This document shows, piece after piece, positions 55,276-64,000 of a stretch of 64,000 nt of DNA (its first letter is position 1; each line of letters starts with the position of its first letter). The stretch covers positions 2,363,501-2,427,500 of the forward strand of contig NC_090711.1 in assembly GCF_040954835.1 (NCBI RefSeq), written 5' to 3'. The notes under the pieces are model-generated. The model saw nothing but the letters and a program-made list of their open reading frames with translations, had not been told where the DNA came from and did not search any database. The translations under genes were made by a program, and so were the position numbers. The stretch is from Lepisosteus oculatus (lineage: Eukaryota; Chordata; Actinopteri; Semionotiformes; Lepisosteidae).

Positions 55276-57426
55276 GGTTACAGTTTCGCAAAGGCTTAAT
55301 CTTGATTCCTGAGGGACATGTTTATGACAGCTAAGAGATGATGCTTCTGAAGTGGGTCTTCTATTCCTACTGTCCTGTAGGTTTATGTTGCTGGGAAGCA
55401 GCAGCTTTCAGAAAAAAAACTCCTGGACATGGAAGCCGTATGACTGTAATAAAATCAATTGCAACCGCATAATAAAATCACAGTGTTGGAAGAACCTTCT
55501 CTCCTCCAGAGAGCCGCACTTTTGATCTGGAAAGGAGCTCTCGGAAAGAGGACAGCTCTTGAGAAACTGGAGTGTCAGAAGACCAAATGCTCCCTGTGTC
55601 ATTTTGCGCGAGTGAGCGAGAGGGGGGGTCCGCTTGTCTTGGACACAGCAGTGAGGGTCTTGGGTGGGGTGTGTGAAGTTGGCCCGCTTCTCCGCAGCGT
55701 TGGAGAGGCCAGGTGGGTAGAGTCCGGAAGCTAGGGTCCGTTTTTCCTGACGGTTGAATCTGCTGCCCTGTCTGCCATGGGGTCATCCAGCCTGCCAGTA
55801 AAAAAGAGGATCTCTTCACTTTGACCGAGTCCCTTGAGCAGATTGCAGGGTTTCATCCCTGGCCAGCCTCAGTCCCAGATGGGGCCGATCTGTTGTATCC
55901 GTGAAGCACCTGTCTGGAAATACCCGGGGGAATAAATGGGCCCAAATGCAAGTCACTTTGTTTAAAAGCATCAGCCAAAGCTGTTAATAGTAATAATAAC
56001 CTATGCACACATGGGGACCGGAGTCGGCGCAGCTTCAATGCCATGCTTGTGAAGCATCCAGCAAGGTGAGGAGGATTCATTCTGAAACTCATGCTGCGTT
56101 ACTCTTTTGAGTCAGCTCAATTCCTCTCTGAATCACATGTCTTTCATAACAACCGTGATGAAACCAGCAGCCCGGCGCACTGAGTCAACTGTGGTTTGAC
56201 ATTAAAACAGAGGGTATGCTGCAAGGAGCATTCTTGCCACACCGCACAAACACTCAGAAGAGCATGATTTCTTTAATGAGATGGCTTGTTGTTTATCTTT
56301 CTTTTTTTTCCTCCTTTTGCAGATACAATCTGTGAATAACAAATGCAGTAAGAACCGCAGTGCTGATTTCCCAACCCAGCAGTGTGCTCAGTCTCGCTGC
56401 TTCATCATTTGAGCTCCCTCTGATTTCTTTTAATGTTCTTAGTAATCCTCAAGGAAACACTGGACCACAGCCTGTGACTAGCAGTTTGTGTTACCCGAAT
56501 TTCGGGAAATCTGAGCATGGGGTCCTGAACAATGTCTATCATGGTGTAGATTCCCAGAGCAGGCATCATCCTGTTAGCATCCTTAGGAACAATAATAAGC
56601 AAAATAAACTTAGGAAAATAAGAATGACATTCCTTCAAGATCTGTTGATTCTGTTTTTGAGCTGTCAAACTCAATTTTTAAGCCGCTGACATCTGCTTTA
56701 GTGCCGGTGAAGGAGCCAGAGCCTTCTGGATAATCTAATTGACAGCCAGCCAGGATAACAGGGTGGGCATGTGCAGCCACGACCTCACATGGAGCCACAG
56801 TGCAGCACAAACAGGTCTGCACACCACGCTGCGCTTCAAAGCACTGAGATAAACTGAGGGACGAATGCCTGACCCTTATCACAACCTCTCTTTTTCCTCT
56901 GGCAAAGACTTGCGTGTGAAGGAGAGACTGCAGACGTCAAGCCATCATTTGTGCATGAGTGACAATCCCATCCTGCCCTGACTCAAGCACAGGCTGGAAA
57001 GGGGTTCGAGTCAGAAGAACCCCTGGCATCGCCTATTTATGAGATGAGGAGTCTCCAGCTGTGCTCCTGGGAAGTCCCAGTCCAGATGGCTTTATAGGTC
57101 ATCATTGTAATGTCAATTGGGCTCAGCTGCATGTGATTTGGCTAATTTGGTCTTAGGTCTGTAGGCTTCATTGCAGTTCAATCATTACACAATTACAGAT
57201 AATCTGGATTCTTGATGAATTTCATCAGTGGGGATCTAATCATTTTCAACATTGCTTAGTGGCAGCCCAAAGTGAGTAAATTTAGCCAAAACACTGTATT
57301 TTTTTTTCTTCAAAATAGCAGCAACAACAAATAAACCACAGCTTTAGCAACTGTTTTGGCATGCCTCACCAGCAGCAGATCAGCGTGTGCAGAAATAAAT
57401 GACAAAGAAAAAAATCATAAGGATCT

Positions 57427-57560
57427 CAATAATAATAATAATAATAATAATAATAATTGCTTACACTTATATAGCGCTTTTCTGGACACTCCACTCAAAG
57501 CGCTTTACAGGCAATGGGGTCTCCCCTCCACCACCACCAATGTGCAGCATCCACCTGTAT
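57427..57560 (-). repeat. Family A repeat copy with (AAT)n end
   Basis: (AAT)10, then GCTTACACTTATATAGCGC, TTTTCTGGACACTCCACTC, AAAGCGCTTTACAGGCAATGG and CCACCACCACCAATGTGCAG. The most complete copy. Confidence 0.85.
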
Positions 57561-58814
57561 AACACGCATAATAACACGCATAAAGTTAAATGTGAAATGA
57601 TATGGTTTTAGAAAACTAAAAATGGGCTGATAGCACATCTTGCAGGGCCTCTCCTAAACATGTTGACCTTGGGCACGCGCCTGGAGAGGAGGTGGCATGT
57701 TCAGAAGCTTGACCAAGACATTGACTTCGATAGTGTGAGGTTAACCTTTTGCGGCTGTTCTTTGATCACTGAAAGGTTCCTGGGCTCTCAGGTGAGGATG
57801 TGGTGATTCAGGAAATGGGGAACGGAACTTGAGCTTGCGATGAATGTTGTTTAGAGGTGTCCTTGTGCTGTGTGCTTTAAGCTTGACCGAAGTGTATTTG
57901 AGCACATCAGGTGTGTAGTGTGTCTGCTGTGATGACACTGTACACACCAGTGCCGGGGCCATTGGCCTGCCTGGAGAGAGTCACTGTGCACAATACTGCT
58001 TTTTGCCAGGCAACCTGTGACTGTCCACCTCTATGTTTCCCAGAGGGATGTGTGTGGGAATGAAAACATGATATCCTCTGACCTGCAGTCCCTCTTCCAA
58101 GTGAAAGAATTGTTGGAAGAGGATCAGGAGTGTTTTAGTTTGTATCGCACTGTAACTCCAACCTTGCTGAGGAGTGTGATACTGTGTGGTGAGCTGCTCA
58201 ACCTGTAGACTAAATACCATACTCTATTCATCCGCATAAATAAATGTTTTACCAGAAACAGCATGACACTGTAAACAATTTCGTCACCGAGGTACAAGAA
58301 GAGTTTATATCGAAATTTGCATGCCAGATGAATGATGTTTGCAAATCCCGAGACCCATTACACAATCCGAGTGCCCTGCATTCCAGAGCACAGTTCCTGA
58401 AACAGTGTGGACTGGATTTACGGGTCTTTGAGTGGTGGTGAGAACTCTGGGGGATGGGGGAGAGGGAGGCACCACAGATCTGCAGTCCCTCCGGTCATCG
58501 GCTTGATGTCTGACAGCCGGAAAGAAACAAACAGTGAGAGAGACAGAGTAGGGACCTGGTCTAGAGAGGAAGCCCACCAATGGTACCGACCACTCCTCCT
58601 ATCTCAGCAGGCTGCAGGAATTTAAAAGCACTGCAACCCGCTGTCCTTGCGCCACTCTGACAGCCTCTCCGTCATTTTTCCCAGCAGGAGCCCGCCATAC
58701 CAATCACGTGTCCTGGCCAAATTCCCCCCTGGCCTTGACCAGTCACGGCCTCATCCCCTTCTCTGGACTGGCCTCATCACTCTGTTCTCCTCACCCGATA
58801 GCTGGAGCACCCTG

Positions 58815-58895
58815 ACTACTGTCTATAAAGAGCTCTTAGTGGAGTGTCCAGAAAAGCACTATATAAGTGTTGTTGTTGTAGTTATTATTATAATT
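58815..58895 (+). repeat. Family A repeat copy
   Basis: AGTGGAGTGTCCAGAAAAGC, then ACTATATAAGTGTTGTTGTTG and an ATT-rich tail. Confidence 0.75.
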
Positions 58896-59899
58896 ATTTG
58901 AGAGGGGGGAGCACTGAAACAGAATGATTCAGATTAGGAGCTGATCCCTGAAGCTAGGCGACTCATCGACTCATCCTTAGGCCAATCACAGGCAGTCACA
59001 GTGGGATGGGAAGAACGAACAAGCCCTGCAGCTGTGGGCTGTGTGTCCCCGTAGCGCGTCAGTCTGGCAAAAACGAAATCTTGATAAAAGATAAGAGCAG
59101 CTGATCAACAGGTGGGTGTCTGCTGTTCTTCCCCGTGTGAGGAGACCCGACTTCCTGGGTCACGGAGCCTCTCTCCTCTCTGTGCGTTGGTGCGAAGCGA
59201 TTGGCTGCCCTGTGTCTGAGAGCCTTGCCTATTCAAAGCAGCATTCAAACTTTGAACCCAGATATCTAAGGCTAATGCTGCGATTAGGACATCGTCCTGA
59301 ATGGTTACTTCCTACTTATAGCTGATTAATCACTCACCCGTGGAGGTGATGGAAAATCTGCACGTATTGCTTTACAGTGGGTACATGTTTCTGTCAATCA
59401 TTAAACATCTAATTGCAATCAAATTGCATGCTCAGGCTGGGGTCACGTGTACAGGGTCAGCAGTCATTTGGAGCGAAAAACAGAGCAATCGCCACCTGTG
59501 GTCCCTGAGCCTCTAGGCCTTCTTCATCCATTTTCAATCTTCACGTCCTGGTGGAGGTCAAACGTCACTTCAGAACAATAAAAAAAGAATAACGTTTTAC
59601 ACTGGATCAATTATTAATTATCGCTGAAGCAGATCTCTGTGGACCACAGACAGATTAACGATGAAGGTAGGAGAATGAAATCTGATTATTGATCACGGTA
59701 TTAAGACATCAAGAGACGTTCCCTAGATTCAGTACCAGACCACTTTCTGCATCTGGTGCGCAGCCAGGAGTATTCAGAGCTCCAGAACCTGCAACACACC
59801 GCCTGCCTCTGACGTTTGCGAGTCAGTATCGCTCCTGCTCACATCCGCAGGGCCAGACTGCTTGTGCAGGCAGTTCTCAGAGTGACGCCTCTGGCTCAG

Positions 59900-62800
59900 T
59901 CAGCCTGATGCAGCACTGTGGTTCCCCGCAGCAGACGCACAGCTGGGGGGTTTAAACTCTGGAGGGAACTGCTGAAATTAGCAGGCGGGTAGGGCCTCGT
60001 GAAAACGAGAACCCAGCCAGCACACGGTCGCCGCCTGGCCATGAATACAAGCCCTCTGCGTGAGCCTCTGTGCCAAAGCGCAAGGTCAGATGGAGGTTTA
60101 ATGCCCGACCGCTTTATCTGACTGGGTGTGGTGTTCTCGTGTCAAACGGGTTTCCATGACAGAAGTTTTCAATCTGCCGAGCGCGGAACGCTAGAGGTTC
60201 CGGAAGGCCGCGGATGTGGCCCGCTCAGACTGCGGAGCCCTTCATGTTCCCTGGAGCCAGGATACCTCCCCCGAAGCCCGTTCGGTGTGACAGCGCTACA
60301 GGAGAGTAATGAGCAGGAGTGACTGTGATTACAGCGCTCCCTCCCCCTCCCAGCCCAGGCCCCTCCAGACAGGAAGGAGCAACAGTCCGGATGTGGAGAC
60401 CTGGGATGTTTCCCTCCCGCAGGCTTGCCGCGGATTTCCTCCTGCTCCGGCTGATGTGAGCGTGGGGGGCACTGGGGCCACTGTGCCTGCATTTTGCAAC
60501 TCATTTCCTTTCTGTGCTCATGATTCTTCTCTAACCGGGAGCACAGACCTGAAACGCTGCACATTGCAGTGTGTGACTGGCAGGCACTGGGCACGGCAAA
60601 GCACTGAGACGGACACGGAATGAGCTGAGAGGTCATTTTCCTCTCATATTCAGAAACACGGAGGTTTGTAGTAATCATAGCAATACTACAAGTACTATTA
60701 CTACACGAATACTGCTAATTTGGCAACCGGTACATTTTTTAAAGTTATTCTGTTATTCTGAACCAGGAATTCTTAATGATATTCTCTCACAGCATACCAG
60801 AAGCCGGAAATCTGAATACATCCAGGTGGGATTTTTTTAATTCCCCAGTGAAAGCCTGAAGTTCAGGGAGGCTCTGACTTTGGTCTGGAGGCAAACACTT
60901 CTCAGACTGGTTGTCACCTTCGTGGGGGGTTCCAATCTGAGGTCTTTTGGCCTCGATTCCCGACACCTTTCAGCAGACTCTGGCCCTCGTCAACGGGCGC
61001 TACAGTGAAAACCAGCAGCGTGAGGTTTTGCCCCGGTTGCAGCCAGAACATCGGTGTGCTTGCAGATCCAGAGCCAATGGGCTCAGAAGATGATCGGTCT
61101 GTCCCTCGTAAACCCAGGCCTGTGAAAAGCATACTGTAGCACAGAGTGGCACAGTGGAACAATAGGAAGTCACCACAATCAAAGGGAAATGCCCGCTGCC
61201 CTGCAGATTTCCAGCAGTCAACTCCGTGCAGGGCTGGCCTGCACTGTGTCCAGTGTCACCTGACCTCCCTTCCCAGGGTAGCAATGGAATCCAGTTGCAC
61301 AGTTCAGGCCCTGCCCCATGCACACAAAGGCCTGCAGCATGACCTCAGGCCTGAGGCACGAGGAGGAGTGCGCCCCTGATGTAATCCTGTGCAATGCTCT
61401 CTGTCTGGTAGGGGGGGGGGAATCTCAGAACAGAGGCAGGACAAGTGCAGGGTTTGCAGATTTAAGGGCTTCTTCACGTTACAGCACGGAGTGCCTCATC
61501 GGGTGTGTACCGCTCTGGACTGCGGTCTTCTGCAACTGTTTTTGGTTTTTGTTGCCTTGCGCCCTAACCCACAGCCAGCTCAGTATTAGAATGAAGGGCT
61601 GTGATCAGGCACTCCACGCTCCACACAAAGGAGAGTGTGTAAGACCCCCCAGAACTGCAACCACTGATGGACTGATCAACTGAAGGGTGAACTGATGGGT
61701 GTAGGTGGCAGCGCTCCACTTTGCCCGGAGGAGCAGCCCTCTCGCCCCCACACGGGCAGTGCTGCTCTCTCACTCTGGGGCTCTGCCTGATGAGACTCAG
61801 AGCTGTTTCTGCGCAGCACGCTTCGTGTACTCGAGATAACCTCAAGGCAGGGCTGTGTTTGCGTGCGGCTGTTGGAGACGAGTCACTGCAGAAGCAGAGC
61901 TGACACTCACTCTTGCGACGGTTGCTATGGATTTACTGGAGTCTCCAGCTCCGGCTGTGGTGTTGCTGGACCTGAACTGAGGAAACTCAATGGTTTGCCC
62001 TTCGGTTTAGCACGCAATGATAAACACGTAAACACTGGGACAGCCCCCTTCCCAGAATACAAGACATTTCCACAAAACAGTCTTCCCAACTTCGCCACAA
62101 TGGCAAAACATTACAGATCCAACCCCGTCTTGTCATCTTTAATTCAACAATATAATTTAAAATGTCTTGACTTAAATGTTTTCTTCCAAATAAAAAAAAA
62201 ATCAGAATGCAGTATACAGGGGGGGAATAGACAAACAGGAAAACGTTTCACTCTGGTTATACAGCAAAGATGAAAACAGACCAAAGAAATGATTTTATAG
62301 TACCGGTGAGTTTTGCAAGAATGATAAAGAGATTGCAACCCAGGCAGCTTTTTTTCAAGTTGTTGTCCATGCTTGGTAAATTAATACAACTAACATTTTG
62401 GGCTTCTCTGAACTGTGCATGGTGTAATTGCCTTGCCCACCTTGCTTAGAAGGATCTCCGCTCGTACTGTCATGCTCAAAACGAGCAGAAAGCAACCAAA
62501 CCGCCCTGTGCTTCTCAATACAAGAGGGGCCTCCCGCTACATCTAATGGAACACAGGACCTACGGCAGAGTGCTGCTCCCTGCTAAAGGAGACTCAAGGG
62601 GGGAACAGACACTCCTCGCAGCTGAGGAATGCTGAAGTGTTTTGGTGTTGGGTTCAGTTTCTCTCCCCTAGCCCCGTGTTTGTGTGTGTGCCGGAGCTCC
62701 GAACGATAATCGCATTGAACTAGCGTGCACATGTGCACAGCTGGGCCTGGGCTCCTCCACAGTCTGATGCAACATCTACCGGTCTGTCTGGAGGGGAGAT

Positions 62801-64000
62801 AAAAGCCGAGCTTCTGAGCACCCCACCCTCCTCAGCGCTCTTCATCTCCTTGTTTACAGCCCGGGGAGCTCCGTCTGCCCCAGTCTGCTGCCATGAAAAG
62901 AAGAGGCTTCGGTGATCACTGCATGGCGATGAAGGGCATTTGCATGCAATCCTGATGGTTTGCAAAAACAGTTCCTGGTGTGGGACAAACAAGACATGAC
63001 TGCGGCAGACTAGGGCACAAGAACGACACACTGAAGCACGAGGAAGCAAACGGAAACTTGAGGGACAGCAGTAAAATACTGACGGCATAGTCAAATGAAG
63101 AATGAGAAGATAGATGTGCAAATGTATTTGTTTTAGGGTAGTTTTATACCTTGTGATTGAAGAGCCATGCACTTCATTTAAAAGTGAAGGCACGGGAAGA
63201 TCTGTGTACCATCCAAACACTCCATGTGAAGGCAACAGGTGGATCGTGTTAAAAGCATGATGATCTCGTGGGGAACCATGTCAGAGGACAATAAACATGT
63301 GACACAAGCATGGCGACACTAAGGAAAAGAGGAAAATTTACCTCAGAAAACAACCTTCCCAACATAGCAGCATGATTTCACAGCTTGTGTGAAATCTCTA
63401 AATGTAGAGGCTGAGTGAACACAAGACATCAGGAAATCTTTATTTTTAGTACCTGCAGCTATAAGAGGTCAACATTTAATATAACGTGTCACTGAAAATG
63501 TATTTAACTATGGGTTCCGTTTATAGGTGTGTTATGGGTGTCTAACACTGTTGAGCAACACGATCCAACAACTTCTATGAATACAAGAGTTTAAACGTTG
63601 CACCAACTAGTCATTTGCATGCTGGTTAAAAATACACTGCCAGCTCATTCTGTTAGTTCAGGGCTGTGTAGATAGTGGCCAGTCAGGTGGCTGCCAGCAA
63701 GACGTTTGGCTGCCTGTGTTCACACCCTAGCAAACATGCAAAGCAGTACAGTCATTGTGTTTTAAGAATTAGTGGAAAAAAGAATGCAGTTTCCACACCA
63801 AAGCATGATTAACTACTGGAGCCACATCGTTTTTTAAAAGAGAAGATAACATCTAAGTTGCCACCTGTTTTGGATGAAAGTGTTTGGAGAAAGGAGAGGT
63901 GTTGGTGAGGACAAACAAGCAGTTGAACTGAAACGGCCTGTTTGAAAACAGTTTGCAAACAGGGTTAAGTTTCCCAGCAGACTTGGGAAGACAGGAGATC
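59900..64000. other. Intergenic, no gene recognised
   Basis: Scanned on both strands for exons of genes next to TRIB3 in human (NRSN2, SOX12, ZCCHC3); nothing convincing was found. The segment 62.0-64.0 kb is repeat-poor and AT-rich and could be 3' UTR of a gene beyond the window (a - strand AATAAA lies near 63437-63443), but this is speculative. Confidence 0.4.

Noticed and set aside
58017..58441. Two short + strand frames with protein-like composition (VKELLEEDQECFSLYRTV, VTEVQEEFISKFACQMND)
   Set aside because: They are not recognisable as any family, are in separate frames and lack convincing splice sites.
37500..64000. Search for NRSN2, SOX12 or ZCCHC3 exons expected beyond TRIB3 by human order
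   Set aside because: No HMG box, neurensin YGVRSYLHQFYE-type block or CCHC zinc knuckle was seen on either strand.
1..64000. CRISPR arrays, prokaryotic operons, intact transposases or viral genes
   Set aside because: Nothing of this type is present; tandem repeats here are minisatellites or microsatellites, and mobile elements are non-coding fragments.

Overview
This is vertebrate nuclear DNA, almost certainly from a ray-finned fish. The genes are split by introns with GT-AG sites. Between them lie fish-type tRNA-derived SINEs, LINE 3' ends (for example a TTTATTGATCCC tail) and (AAT)n-ended repeats. Gene order, very GC-rich coding exons and the mixed old repeats suggest a non-teleost lineage such as a gar or bowfin; that is inference, not proof. 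Exon joins were worked out by hand: the three complete coding sequences each join to a multiple of three with one stop.

Layout: (1) 890-2611, + strand, the last four coding exons of TBC1D20, an ER/Golgi Rab1 GAP. (2) 6381-14410, - strand, all of RBCK1 (HOIL-1), an RBR ubiquitin ligase of the LUBAC complex, in 12 coding exons (533 aa). It is tail to tail with TBC1D20. (3) 18398-23901, + strand, all of MAF1, the RNA polymerase III repressor, in 7 coding exons (247 aa), divergent from RBCK1. (4) 30675-35345, - strand, all of TRIB3, a tribbles pseudokinase, in 3 coding exons (351 aa), with a GC-rich promoter region at about 35.9-37.5 kb. (5) 37.5-64 kb, no recognised gene: SINEs, LINE ends, foldback elements and microsatellites, a few AT-rich homeobox-motif stretches, and one small TATA-linked membrane-peptide ORF (46740-46922, -).

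The order TBC1D20(+) RBCK1(-) TRIB3(-) matches human 20p13 read backwards. MAF1 is the extra gene. In human, MAF1 is at 8q24.3, head to head with SHARPIN, a paralogue of RBCK1. The window therefore appears to keep an RBCK1-MAF1 pair that mirrors SHARPIN-MAF1, probably from the vertebrate genome duplications. This is the most interesting observation here.

Other notable points: three GC-rich minisatellites close to splice sites of TBC1D20 and RBCK1, a GC-AG last intron in RBCK1, ISRE-like motifs upstream of RBCK1, and several repeat families present in multiple copies. I found no prokaryotic-type system, CRISPR array or intact transposase gene.
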